DNA from: Macrotrachela quadricornifera
Taxonomy: Eukaryota; Rotifera; Eurotatoria; Philodinida; Philodinidae
Reading direction: 5' to 3'
Length of the DNA: 64,000 nt
Assembly: GCA_022393335.1 (NCBI GenBank)
Contig: JAJEKB010020725.1
Location: forward strand, 62,001-126,000
Shown here piece by piece: positions 45,964-58,683 of the stretch. The number at the start of each line of letters is the position of its first letter. The stretch's first letter is position 1. The position numbers were made by a program, and so were the translations under genes. The notes below the pieces were generated by a model. That model worked only from the letters and a program-made list of their open reading frames with translations. It was not told where the DNA came from and made no database searches.

Positions 45964-48079
45964 TTAATATTCATTATTATTGGTCGTAAAGACAGAAATA
46001 TTGGTCTTAAAATCGCTGAATATGGCTGCATAAAATGAAGTGAAGTCATTCACGGGCAAATTGTCTTGAAACACCAATAATACAAGATGTCCATTTAAAG
46101 ACATATAATTAATGAATTCATCATGCTCTGAACTTTCTGAAATGTCATTTCCAGCAATAATGCTGTAAAATTTCCATATACGCCGCCGCGATGTTTTACG
46201 GGCCTTGTACAATATACGAAAGAGACATACTACATTCCACAGAATACTTATGAAAAGCCATAATGCAATAGCATAAATCAAACGTTCAACAAGCACATTT
46301 GATGGTATTGCACAATTGTAAGTAACTGTGTTTGAGAAGCCAATATTTTCTTCTGGAAATCGACAAACCACAAATCGTGGGAAAATTTTACTTTCTACGG
46401 AGACTAATCCAATTCCTCCTATGGATATTTTCAAAAACTTCAGTAAAACTATGTCGATTATTACGAGTAGAATTACGTGAGAAATATTGGCAAAAATTAT
46501 ACCAGCAAACAATTTATTTCCCCAATGAACCTTCATATTTGGTTCCATTCTGGAAGAGTGTGCAATGGATTTTGACGACAATATTTCTCTCGACTTCAAC
46601 GTCTTATGTGTACCAACATTCATCTCAAATAAATGCCGCAATTGTTGTATCATTTGAGTGCTTATTCCATGATGTTGAATTGCACAGACTATTTTTTTTT
46701 ACCATCGATATTCGAGATATGCAATCGAACAGAATCAGTGGTGACATTATTACAATAAACAATATCGATATCACAAACGGGCTCCACTGAGCATACGGCC
46801 TGTAAATGAAGCTTTTTTGTAAAATATATCAAAATGAAACTTACTTATATGGTTTTAGAGGTTTTTCTCTATCCATCGAAAATTCTATTAAGAGATAAAT
46901 CGATAACTTCAACTATCATAAATCTTTCTACTCACCTGAATCATAGTAGGTAATACTCATGCTACAAAATGCTTGTACATATTCAATTGAGTTAAGTTGT
47001 GTCGGTTTTTCTGAACAAAGAATATAGAAGAGAGAACTTATCAGTAGACCTTCATCTTTTCATGTTACTTATGTTTTACTCTATCACTGTCAATTTTATT
47101 TTACTGAAACGACAATAATCATATTTTATTTATCTACTGAAATTGTAACAATAGAAAAGATTATTTAAAAATTTAACGTTTGATGATTTATAACTTTGTT
47201 TCAGTTCAGAGTATGCTATTTTATTAATTATTATTCTCTTTCTCGTATAGAAGAGTTCAGTAAACATAAATTGTCTGATTGATTGCTTGTGCGTCCGCAC
47301 TTCAAGAATTGGCCGAAGAATAAGGTAAAAATGAAGAACAAGATTTTCCATAAACCTTGACAAAAGGGTAATCGAGGGTGGGGAATCAGAATTTTATGTT
47401 TGTTTTCACTAATTATCTTTGCAGATCGATTTTTTACACAAACGATCGTTTTTGTACGAAAGAAATTTTTTTATAAGGGTCGATGGAAGGGTAATCGGGG
47501 TCGAGGAACCCGAATCTGATATTAGCCTTTTAAAATTTTTCGAAGCTCAACTTTTTACACAACGGGCCACTTTCTTACAAAAAACATTTTCTTTTATAAA
47601 GTTTGGTCAAAGACAATTGAGACTGAGCAACTTGAATCGGACTGTGTTTTTTTTATTTTATAAATGAACAGCTTGGTGCTAATTCAGAAACACAATTTCT
47701 ACGAGAAAGAGCTGAACGAATCTTTAGATGAGCGTTATTTGTTTTATAAAAGCCAGTTAATCTTGCATTCATTCGTGATGAAATTATAGAAATTGAAAAC
47801 ATAGTCTTTAAAAATAAGTTTTTCTGATTTTTTTTGCAATTTGGAACAAATGATAATCTGTGAAACATATGTATTTACCTGAAAGCGGTTTGCAGATATG
47901 TACTTCGCCTAGAATATAACAATTTAATACTAATTCATTTCAATTATTTAGTTTCACGTACCTTTGCCAACATAGAGGATACATATTAACAAAAGACATA
48001 TTGTTATAAAAACAAATGGTGTTATGATTCTGTTAATTATATCAGCAGTGCTTGATAAATAAACTATTGGACGTTTCAT
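45964..48079 (-). CDS. Innexin gap-junction protein, frameshift in a poly-A run
   Basis: Five exons: 47962-48079, 47879-47908, 46936-47010, 46845-46884, 45964-46799; intron phases agree. Intron 2 is long (868 bp); the others are 45-53 bp. Innexin marks are TM1 (TPFVFITICLLLICILYVG), the first loop EYVQAFCSMSITYYDS (family pattern EYxxxYCWxxxTYY), YKPYAQWSPFVISIL leading into TM2, TM3 near ISHVILLVIIDIVLL, and FPRFVVCRFPEENIG..VTYNCAIPSNVLVERLIYAIALWLF for loop 2 and TM4. It would form gap junctions or hemichannels. In exon 5 a run of nine A (46692-46700) breaks the frame; one base more or less rejoins it, so it is a recent mutation or a sequencing slip. The 3' UTR is replaced by a piggyBac end. 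Confidence 0.85.
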
Positions 48080-48159
48080 ATCTAATAGCTTCTCCTATAG
48101 AAAATATTTACTATTGACAAGCAATAATTAATGTGTGATGAACTAGTTATGTTTTCCTC

Positions 48160-49374
48160 ACATATACCCCTGGAAAGCAAAACTTTGGCTTTGTATTTCC
48201 ACTATTTCGTTATCATAATAGGATATCTTTTGAAAAAGACTCACATATTCTGAGAGCCCGTCAAATTCTCTATCATCCTATATTTTCGAAAAGCAAAATA
48301 GGTGTTCTGGTAGAGAATTTCACGCTCTATCACCCTGTATATATACCTCTATCCTTGGATTTGTTCTTCAAAATATATTCTGAGAAGAATACTATAGTAA
48401 CGACTGACAATTTTGGAAAAACTCGATTTCTCTAATTTTTCACGTGATAGAAAACATAAAAGCAAACTCTTTCATTTCTAATAGTGATACTCTGATAGAG
48501 CGTGAAATTCTCTACCACTCTGTATATTTTTTTTGTTTGAATTCATAGACGGGAAATAAAATTTAGATAATATTAATAGAATCTCTGCCACAAACTGTGA
48601 AATGCATGACCTATTGTGGCATCATCAATTTGCTCTATTTCACGATATTTATCCTCACAAGACTAACTTTTTTCAAACCTTATTATATATTTTGATAGCC
48701 CTTTTTTTTCTGAGTGAGTTCAGAATTATGAAATGAAAATCGAGACATGTAATGAAGCAGAACAGCTGATAAACATTATCATCAAGCGGTATGGGCATCT
48801 TACTTGATTTAATTAACATTCTATAAGTGAAGTATAGGACAAAAGGAATACATAGAATGATAGAGAATTTGACGCTCTACCAGAATATGTCATTGCATCA
48901 GGAAAAACTGAAACTTAGTTCAACTAAACTTCGAAAAGAAAGGTGAAAAAAACGGAAACGAAAATGGCGTGTTTCCGAAATTGTCAGTCGTTACTATAGT
49001 ATTCTTCTCAGAATATTTTTTGAAGAACAAATCCAAGGATAGAGGTATATATACAGGGTGATAGAGCGTGAAATTCTCTACCAGAACACCTATTTTGCTT
49101 TTCGAAAATATCATTTTATAGTGATGAAAAACTGGCAAAACTAATTTTTAGAGTGTCTGAAAAACAAGAGTTGGGGAATGTGAACATGAAGTCCTGTTGA
49201 TTGAGCTCAATTTCTTGAGATATTTTCTCATCTAAAAATGTAACTCGAATATATAGGATGATAGAGAATTTGACGGGCTCTCAGAATATGTGAGTCTTTT
49301 TCAGAAGATATCCTATTATGATAACGAAATAGTGGAAATACAAAGCCAAAGTTTTGCTTTCCAGGGGTATATGT
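48160..49374. mobile_element. 1.2-kb fold-back element
   Basis: The termini ACATATACCCCTGGAAAGC (48160) and its complement (ending 49374) are inverted. The left arm has two modules: 48160-48285 pairs with 49254-49374, and 48286-48420 pairs with 48975-49112. An unpaired 140-bp block lies between the two right modules. The motif TAGAGAATTTCACGCTCTA or near variants recurs at about 48315, 48490, 48860, 49065 and 49260. No ORF of substance. Confidence 0.8.
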
Positions 49375-50676
49375 AATTTTATTGTGCGTGACGTAATAGA
49401 GTAACAAGCAATTGATCAACAGTTACAATCATATTTCCGTTATTGTAATTCTATTTTTCTTTACTTTTGTCTTTACTATTTTCATCGGGATTTAAGTTTG
49501 TTCTGTAAATACAATAATCCCAGCTATTACTTAATAACGACATTTACCTCACTTTTTTGTTTCTGTATGTTTTCGAGCCTGATGAAGAATACTTATTTCA
49601 AAATAACAAAGTGGTGTAAGGAACTTGTAGAACTCGTTGTGGTTTGTGTTTTTACTCTGTCCTATTTTGTCCTATAATTTTACAGAATAATATATTCAAA
49701 CAAAACACATTTGTCATGTCCTAAGCAGCTAGAGATGTGTATCTATCCTAAAGATTAATCGCATCTTTGAAATTCGAAGTTGAGAAAAACGATTGTATGT
49801 CTAACACTTGATGATATATACTGCTTATAAAAACATGTGTAAGAAACTGTAAGTGATGTTTTACTGTGGTGCATTATTGGAGTTGTTTATTCATTCTGAT
49901 TACGTAGACTGCTATGTTTCTTGAAGTGCCCCAATATCAGACACAAATTCTCTTCATTTTAAATTTGGTGTAGTCTAGTTTGCATAACGGATATTGTAAA
50001 AAGATTTACAATGACATTTCTCAATTATATATTTTAATCCAAAAATCATTATAATACACGTTGCTCTTAAATGAGGTATTGATTACATGCGATGTCATCG
50101 AACTTATCATCGACAGATGAAAGATTTACTTATGAAAATGTCATGTTCTAGAGTCTCATGTGGATGAATAATATGTCCACAAAACTCACATTACGACGTC
50201 ATAATTTATAATTTAATTTTACAGACGCACGATTCTTTTTACGACTTAGTTCTATTGTTAGAAATACGTACTCCGAGTTTCCGTGTTTTGAATAATATGC
50301 GAATTTGTATTTTGACTTGATGATCTTTTCTCTTTAGAAGAATTTAGCAATTAATGATTTAATTAATATATGCAGAAAAAAAGTTTGTTTTCTCTTTATG
50401 CGTTTGGACCCTCCAGGAATCAGTGCAACCAAATTTGGCATGGCACACTCTTTACTTCAGGGGAGAGTCAAGAACTACTTTTCCATCCAAAATGTTTACC
50501 TTCGGGGTACTTAGTAACCTCATTGTTCGAGTGTTACAGTAACTGTTTCATTCAAAAAGTCCGCACATGTGATTGTTTTCTCAATAGCTTAAGAACGAAA
50601 GGAGATAAAGACCTGAGATTTTCCTCATGAAACACAAGGGATTCTGGAGTATCCACGATCAGTAGCTTATAGAAAA
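49375..50676. other. Intergenic, no supported gene
   Basis: AT-rich, no domain-bearing ORF. The short frame at 50370-50630 has no recognisable features. Confidence 0.45.
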
Positions 50677-50684
50677 CTATAAGA
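50677..50684. repeat. Target-site duplication, left copy (CTATAAGA)
   Basis: CTATAAGA directly precedes the left terminus CAAGGGGGAAACAG. The same 8 bases directly follow the right terminus at 55227-55234. Confidence 0.85.
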
Positions 50685-50963
50685 CAAGGGGGAAACAGTG
50701 AAACTTGATTTTGTGAGTTGAAATGAGTTTCGTTGATTTTTATGAGTTAAAGTGAGTTTACGTGAGTTCAGATGAGTTCAAGTGATTTTCATGAGTTCGG
50801 ATGAGTTTAAATGATTTTTATGAGTTTATCTGAGTTTATCTGAGTTTAGATGATTTTTAGTGAGTTAAAGTGAGTTTAATATATGAATTTTATAAAGGAA
50901 GAAACAAATCATTCAGTTTTTACTTCAGAAGAAATATAATATATAGGAAGAATTTCGGTAAAC

Positions 50964-53900
50964 CTAATGTTTTTCTTTCACTCTACATGTTCGATCAGAA
51001 GACGAAATAGGTTTCGTTTTCGAAAAATACCAATTTGCAGTTTGCTTGTGCATGTATTTCTTGCATCCATTTATCTCAACGACGAAGAACGATTCCGATT
51101 GACAGTTATCGATACTGTCGAATATTCGCATGCCATGCATTGTAGTACTAGAAACGTCCGGAAGAGTATCAAGATCAAGTTCATCAATTAGCGTAGACTC
51201 GACATATTCATCAGCGATATCCGTGTCAGTAGACTGTTCATCACCTCGACGTTCTTCAACATTTTCATCTTCTTCTGATTCATTAGATCCTGGTTGCACA
51301 CTTTTCTTATCAGAACTCTTGCATTTTGATCTTGATAGTTTTTCATATGCTAAACGATTTACTTCTTCAAAAGAGATCATTTTATCGTTGGGATCAAGAA
51401 TAGAAAATCCACAAGTAGAAAGAATTTGACTTGCTTTAAGATAAGCACTAAAAACTGTTTCTTCAAGCAGCTTCTCGGTAATAACAGTTCCAGTTGTAGA
51501 TGTTGGCGGTGCTAACCACGTTTGTCGAGGTTGCTTGTGATGCTTAGGAAAGATTATATTATTTGTACTAGTATCTGACGAACATTTAATGTTTTGCAGA
51601 ACACCGAGTTTCTCGACTCGCTGAAGAAATTCATGAACCGAGAAATTAACAACCGATGAAAATGGACCCGACATCGAACGTGCTGCACGGAACGTGCTCT
51701 CACACATCTGAGAATTGAATAGCGAAACGTTTAAAGCCTCTTCAGTTACTTTTTGTTCCGCCACAAGCACAGCAAGATATGTAATAGTGTGGGCATTTAG
51801 TTCCAGTGAGAAAAGACAAGGCATAGTGATGAACAAATTCTTTTTCGATATAGTTGGTGTAGGATTGGTTGGGAATAAATTGGTGATTTTTTCATGAATA
51901 TCATTAATATTCGTTGTTTCGAGCAATGCAGACCACAGGCGAACTATAAAGACTGCACACCATGCATAGTACAGACGATCAATGATAACAGTATGGTGTT
52001 CGATGAAAGCCAAACGCACAAAGGAGGGGGGTCGTTAAGAGATGAAATCGGCCCCCCCTCGAAAAGGCATTTCTATCACTTTCGTAGGTCAATTTTGATA
52101 TCGCGAACTCGAATCTTTTATAATCTTGCTCATCCGATACATTCCAGCCCCGATAGACGTACCCCCATTTTGAATCATTTTAGCTAGTATCTGCCTTGTT
52201 TGATTGGAAAAAATATCTCGGACGATTTTTTTCTCATTAGTAGATCGGTGTAACTTTTCATGCTCTACAATTTTTGTCTACACATGAACTCTCGANNNNN
52301 NNNNNTCGAGAGTTCATGTGTAGACAAAAATTGTAGAGCATGAAAAGTTACACCGATCTACTAATGAGAAAAAAATCGTCCGAGATATTTTTTCCAATCA
52401 AACAAGGCAGATACTAGCTAAAATGATTCAAAATGGGGGTACGTCTATCGGGGCTGGAATGTATCGGATGAGCAAGATTATAAAAGATTCGAGTTCGCGA
52501 TATCAAAATTGACCTACGAAAGTGATAGAAATGCCTTTTCGAGGGGGGGCCGATTTCATCTCTTAACGACCCCCCTCCTTTAATGATCTATAAAGAGAAA
52601 CTTTATAATAGTTGAGCAGTCAATACAACTTTAGATGAAGCAGCAGCAACAACTGCAGTTTCAACATAATTCTCAATTAACGTCACAGAAAAGCCTTTAT
52701 ATGAGTCGTTCTGTTTACACTACTTAACAAAGTCACATCTCTATTATAATGCTATTTCCTCATTTTACAAGTGTAGATATCAATAGAATATTACCTGTAG
52801 ATAAGCTTGTGTTGCTTCTGAATTTGGAATTTTTCTGAGAATAGAAAGAACGGCATCGCTCGAGATCTTTTCACACGATGAATAGTTTTGTTTGTCCTTT
52901 GGACACACATCAGATATAGTCAACATATGGTCGAACTTGGAATAGTTGTCGATCAATTGAATCAGATAACTGATGGTGGCGTGTTGATTTCCCATTAACA
53001 AAATAGTATTGGAAGCTAAGAGACGATTACGTAGTTTATTGCAGAGATGCACACCATCTTGTAGACAGACAAAAAGTTGTCGAGGTTTGAGGAAAAACCA
53101 CGATTTATTCTAAACGATGTCAACCAAGAAAAGTTACCGACTTAGAAATACTAACAATTCACTCACTTGTAGTAGACATATCTCAAAATGAGCTGGATGG
53201 TTCTCAAAACCCGTTTTCTCTTCTGAAAAGAAACCCATTGATAGACGCATACCTTTCAAATTCTTTGGATCACAATCGGTCGTGAATCCTAAAATTCGAA
53301 TATTTTGATTCAGGCATGAATCAAAAATTATTCTCCATCTGCTTAGAACGTCACTAGCTGTGTATTTTCCGTTGGTGCCATAAGCAGACAAGAGGAACGG
53401 TGGTGGTGGTGAAGGTCGAGTAGCAGAACATACTGCTTGAATAACATGTACGTTTAAGAGCGATGATTTATCGACTTCGCCATACCATTTTTCTAGTTCG
53501 GACAACGAATTAGTTGAAAAAAAACGAGTAGAAGGAAGGCCACTGATGAGAGGAAGTGTAAAACCAACAAAACAATTGGAGCGTGTGTCATAAGAGACTT
53601 TTGGCACGACGGAAGTACTATCTTCTCCACAGAATGCGTACTTACAATCAAATGAATTAGTGAAATCTTTCAAAGTATTGTAATGAAATTCGCCTTCGAC
53701 AAAATGATATTCCGATGTGGTAATAATTGTTCGAAGAGTAGTTAAGCTAGGAAGAGATCCAGGTATATTTAATCGTATCAACTGGTAGACATTTCTTCCT
53801 CCCAAAATATAAACGCACGCAGCAAAATCTTTCACGGATTGCTTGTAACGAAAGAAATTATTCGTATGCATCAAGTTGGATACTAAATTCGAAATAAAAT

Positions 53901-54339
53901 CAAGTGAGAATTCCGATAATAAGTTTGATTCGAGACAATGTATCAGATCAATCAAAAATGGATATTTCTGAAAAAGATCTGGTGCGATTGTCAAAGATTG
54001 AGTGCTTGATGGAGATGAAGAATTGACAGGTTGAAGAAGAAAACGAAGCGACCGAATAAATTTTTCCATCTTTATGCGAATGCCTGGCATGACAAAAAAA
54101 GAATAAGATCCGAATTCATTTCTGCTTGCAACACCTAAACTTTCCTTAAGTGATATTGTTTGATTTGATTCGAATTGAAGAATAGAGAAGACATCATCGA
54201 TCTCCAGCAAATTCATTGAAGAATCGATAAACTGAAATTTAAGTAATGCAACTGCTTCTGAACCACAAAATTGTTCAACCATGCGGTAAAAAGCATCTCC
54301 ACGAAGAGAAAGTGTGTCAGGTGGGAGAGAAAAATCCAT
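50964..54339 (-). CDS. Transposase-like protein of an unassigned family
   Basis: The best model starts at ATG 54339 (after ATTTCAG): exons 53167-54339, 52795-53109, then 52582-52587 joined to 50964-52019 once the palindromic insertion is ignored. That sums to 850 codons in phase; as it stands, the insertion disrupts the gene. Conserved-looking blocks are YAFCGEDSTSVVPKVSYD, RILGFTTDCDPKNLKGMRLSMGFF, LFVCLQDGVHLCNKLRNRLL, MPCLFSLELNAHTITYLAVL, MCESTFRAARSMSGPFSSVVNFS and YMHKQTANWYFSKTKPI. The Asp residues in the first three and a Glu in ELNAH could form a DDE/D-type site (speculative). There is no BED or hAT dimerisation domain that I can see. The relic at 34500-35488 is a paralogue. A further 5' exon before 54339 is possible. 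Confidence 0.7.
52020..52581. mobile_element. Perfect palindromic element with assembly gap at its centre
   Basis: Arms 52020-52295 and 52306-52581 are exact reverse complements (276 bp each), starting AAAGGAGGGGGGTCGTTAAG. Between them are 10 N (52296-52305), so the true centre and length are unknown. It sits in the third exon of the transposase gene; removing it joins ATCATT to GTGCGTTTGG in frame after the acceptor TTTATAG. Identical arms imply a very recent fold-back insertion, or that the assembler mirrored one arm. Confidence 0.85.
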
Positions 54340-55226
54340 CTGAAATATCAAGTCATTCATAATGATGTCAAACACGATATTGAAGCCTAATAATAATAAT
54401 ATGAGGAATTTAAAAAGAAGTAAAGGTTTTATGCAACAACCATCTATTTTTAATCATGTTACCTTAGTCGATTTTTCACATACTTGCTTAGTGCAAAACT
54501 TTAAAATTTATTGCCAAATGTCAAAGATGAGAATTTTAATAGCGTGTCTGACCACAAATTATTGTTTACGTCGGGAATATTACTTTTATTCTAACGATCA
54601 ATAAGAAACGAAAGATAATTTATAGTCACAAAAACGTGATGCGAAAATGAACAAGTTAGAGAACGAAAGAAAAAAATAGTGTATAAGTATTTTTCATGTC
54701 TCGTCTAGATAGACGATACAATCGGAATTCTTTCGCTTTTCTTCTCGTTCTATTCGTATTAAAAGAATCGGAAGCGCTCGGCTGCATATTGTAGGCTTAT
54801 TCGTATCACGTGTTTTCTAACTTAATCAAAAAGAGAAAAATATTCTCTATCCTATGATGTAAAGCACAAATAGAATGAGTGTATGTGATCTCGCTACATG
54901 TTTCAGTGGATCATATGAACAACTCTTTGATATATTTTATTTAAAAATATTAATTTTAATATTATTCAAGAAACTTTAACAATCGTTTACACATAGCCAA
55001 TAGGCAGCTGAATCTATATCATATGTCATTTAGTTAAAATGATTATAAATGATTTCGAATGAGATAAACTAAGTTTGAGTAGATTAACGTGAGTTGAAGT
55101 GAGTTCAAATGAGTTTGAGTGAGTTCAAATGAGTTTGAGTGAGTTCGGTGAGTTTGATTGAGTTCGATGAGTTTTAGTGAGTTCAAATGAGTTTCAGCTG
55201 ATTGAACTCATGCTGTTTCCCCCTTG

Positions 55227-55234
55227 CTATAAGA
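55227..55234. repeat. Target-site duplication, right copy (CTATAAGA)
   Basis: Direct copy of 50677-50684, immediately after the right terminus of the transposon. Confidence 0.85.
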
Positions 55235-56773
55235 CCATCGTTTTCCAATATTTCAAGCATGCAATATTGAATTTTTTCGGACAATACCGAATACTTCGCT
55301 AATAACTAGTAAGCACTAAGAGATTTAAGCTTTCTTTTGTAATATTGTCATACGACAGAAGTATCATCAGTTATTAAAACTTGATAAAAAAATCGACTAA
55401 TATCCTACTCATAAGCCTAGTTCTGGAAAGTAATTAGTATTGTGCTGTTGGCAGTAATCTTCAAATTTCAGTGAATTATTCTGAAACTGAAGGACTTTTA
55501 GGTAAACTAGAAAATGAAAAGATATATTTGATGGCTGAATTTTATAGTAACAAATTAAATATTGTCAACAAAATTTCACGTTTACTTGTAGAATGTCATT
55601 AAAATTTGTTGAATTCTATTTTTGCAAGGCAGTTAAGTGTAGCAAAAAAGATTCAACATATGAATTGATTTTACTTCGTCCTAATTCACGTAACGTCTAA
55701 ATTACTCTGCTTAACATAAAGTTAACAGTTGCCCGTCTGATTTTTTTACTTCATTGTATTGTTAGTGCTCCTAAAAACACATAGAAAAGCCACTTACCTT
55801 ACGTTTTGATAACACAAATGAAAATAATTTTCTCTTATCATCAGATGTATCAGTGTTTGTTAGAAGAAGAGGTACCGCTTATCTAGTCATGTTGTGTACG
55901 TCAAGCGCATTCGCTCGTTTGAAATATTATATGATAACTTCTTGTTATGTATAGAGTGAATAAAAGAAATCCATAAATCCAGTGGATTTCTACAAATTGG
56001 CTCTAAAGAGATGTCCAGCTCTCTCATATGTCCTTGAGACATCGGAATTAATTAAACATGTAATGTTTTTGTGTACTCAAAAAGTGAGTACACTATAGAA
56101 TCGATCGGTCTATTCGTCCGGCCGTTTAAACGATAACTCTTCACAGGCTCATCCAATTGCGATCAAAACTTTCCACACAGAATTGTATTATCAATATCTC
56201 TGCCGAGTTCGAAGATGAGAATGATTGATCAAGATATAGCTGAGTTATCCAATTCTGACAGGACCTGTGTAGAAAACTGCTGGGCGGCTTGTCGAGGCCA
56301 AAGGAACAAGATTTTTCTATGCGAATATCGACCTAACCCGGTTATTGCGGTGTACCTTTAGGTCATCAAGTCCTATATTATAGAGATATCCTTAGACCAT
56401 CTAGTACTATGTTATGAAAATCAACTGAAATATCATAACGGAGTATATTAAAATGTACAGAAGAGTAAACTGCCTCAGCTTAGTTTCGGTGGTAAAGAAA
56501 CGGGCACCTAAACGGTAGAAGATTTTTTACAGTCACGAAACCTAGTCGATCGCCTTGATCCACACTACTTGTCACTTTTTGAAATCCACATAACACTCGG
56601 ATTTAAATCCGAGGTTTCTACATTTATTTACCAACAAAAATCAGAATTAGATCGAACTCGATGGTCCAGATACGTGTATTATATCGAAAATGTTCTTCTC
56701 CGATAGAAGGTTTACCTTCTCAGTCAGAAAATGGATTGCTATCAAAATCTCGAAAAAAATGTTCTCGAAAAAT
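55235..56773. other. Intergenic with a hairpin
   Basis: No gene seen. GTGTACTC-N7-GAGTACAC at 56071-56093 forms a perfect 8-bp hairpin and is followed by a GC-richer stretch (about 56100-56360) that looks like part of a repeat family, but no partner copy lies in this window. Confidence 0.45.
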
Positions 56774-57709
56774 AACGGGTGCGGCAGAATAAATGGCGGT
56801 CTCAGTATTTTGGGAATATCTCTCTTAATCTTTCACGTATATACTTGAATGTTTTACCAAAAGATAGCCCATTCAATTCTCTACAAAACACTATATAAAC
56901 AGTTTTTGTAGAGCGAAAATTGGCTGACATATCGAACAAGAAATGAAGCTGTTTAAACGTGTTCACTTTCTAAGGCAAATCTTCGAAAGAATCATTATTA
57001 ATTTGGAACATTGTAACTGCACTCAGTTTTTCTGTTTTCTTAATTTCTGCTACACTGAACTGTGCTCTTTCTGATCCATTGGGATAAAATCCTGTTCGAA
57101 TGAAAATGATGGTGAAAACCCCATATTTTCTAAAGATACCTTGAAACCGCCATACTGTGGGCTCTTTTGTGAACAAAAACAAGCAAACGATCTGCTGCGA
57201 CTTCAAGAACACTTTAAATCGATAGCTGAAACTATAAACTTTGACACAAAAAAATATTTATCATAAACGAGAATGTTTTGAGTAATTCAGGAGGATTTTC
57301 GTGGGAGCTAGTAAAACATGAATTGAAAACGGCTTTTTTTTATCAAAAAATAAAACAGCTAATCTTTTTTTGTGACTTGGATTTATATGTCATAATTCTA
57401 TTGTCGCACGTTTCGGATGTAGAATTTCAACCTCTTTCGAATGAGCAACTCGGTTGTTTTGAGTTCTCGAAGCGAAACGCTGAAAATCTGAGAAAAACTG
57501 GTTTTTTTCTTAGAAAGTGAACACTTTTAGACAGCTTCATTTCCTGTTCGATATGTCGGCCAATTTTCGCTCTACAAAAACTGTTTATATAGTGTTTTGT
57601 AGAGAATTGAATGGGCTATCTTTTGGTAAAATATTCAAGTATATACGTGAAAGATTAAGAGAGATATTCCCAAAATACTGATGCCGCCATTTATTCTGCC
57701 GCACCCGTT
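56774..57709. mobile_element. Fold-back element, 0.94 kb
   Basis: Arms of about 200 bp (56774-56972 and 57512-57709) are inverted copies with ends AACGGGTGCGGCAGAATAAA and its complement. AAAAT flanks both sides (56769-56773 and 57710-57714) and may be a 5-bp target duplication, though the site is A-rich. No transposase. A decayed copy of the inner arm occurs at about 8512-8565. Confidence 0.8.
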
Positions 57710-57714
57710 AAAAT

Positions 57715-58683
57715 TGCGAAAAAGTAAAATTTCGAACCAAAAAACCTGAGAAAATAACCAGAAAGCATTTATAAAAGATATTCTCGTATGATTTTTCATA
57801 CAAGAACTTCGGAAGATGTCATCTGAGTTGGCGACCATTTTGGTCATATTTGTTTAGTTTGTCGTGACTGGTGCACTTTGTATTACTATTCTGCTTTTTC
57901 TAGGGATAGCGTATTCGTTTACAAGTAATATCTTTTCTTTCTTTCTTTCTATAGAATTAGTTCTTTGGTAGTGTACACCAACAAACATCTATCAGCTAAA
58001 CATTAACGAACGATCTATCATCTTGAATAAGAAAATATTTTTATCAATATCTAATACATAATCTTTCGTTTGGTAGCCTATACATATATCATAAGTTGCA
58101 TGGAGATTGCATACAGAATATACTTATGTGTTGCGATATCATTAATCGTATACATTGAATGGCCAAAGAAAGAGAAAGAAAGAAAACGATAGTATGAAGA
58201 AACCGAGAGAAAACATTGTGTTATAAGGAAGAGACACATTTTTTTCAGTACTGTTTGTTGGCCATCTATTTACAGCGTAGATGCTCTTCTTGATTGTGGT
58301 AACGTAAATATTCTTTTAATTCGTTTTTATCATATTTTATTTGTATTTGTTCATACAGACCTCGTTTATTAATTTAAGTATTAATGTTGGTTTCTGTCAA
58401 TCAAGCATTAATCATGCGGGTGAGTTTGCTAGCTAAATCAGCTTAAAAAAATTTTGAATTCGAAACTCCATTTGTTATATATACGATGGAAGAACTCGTT
58501 TGAATTGAGTATTTTAAATACAATCGTAAAGAGTTCTGGATGAGAGAATCTCTAAAGTGACTCAAAATTCATTTTAGCTGCATTTAGAATACTAACTTTC
58601 GTTATATAAAAAGCTTAATTCGCCGAGCTCTTTCACAGTATTTATAACAATTGGAATTTCGAATCGAACAATCTTTTATAGGA
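57715..58683. other. Intergenic, upstream of the BTB gene
   Basis: AT-rich; no gene recognised. It should contain the promoter of the BTB-D8C gene, but no clear signal can be assigned. Confidence 0.45.

Larger units (their letters stand above)
50685..55226. mobile_element. Complete DNA transposon with GAGTT subterminal arrays
   Basis: Terminal inverted repeats are CAAGGGGGAAACAG (50685-50698) and CTGTTTCCCCCTTG (55213-55226), flanked by the 8-bp duplication CTATAAGA. Inside each end lies an array of degenerate units around GTGAGTTxAAATGAGTT: 50710-50885 and about 55075-55195. It carries one long multi-exon transposase-like gene on the minus strand. An 8-bp duplication is typical of hAT, P and KDZ elements, but the protein does not look like a standard hAT transposase. 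A second palindromic element has inserted into the gene at 52020-52581. Confidence 0.88.

Noticed and set aside
49575..49625. Possible further hammerhead (CCTGATGAAGAATACTTATTTCAAAAT)
   Set aside because: CTGATGA is present, but no GAAAC, no convincing stem II and no paired stem I were found.
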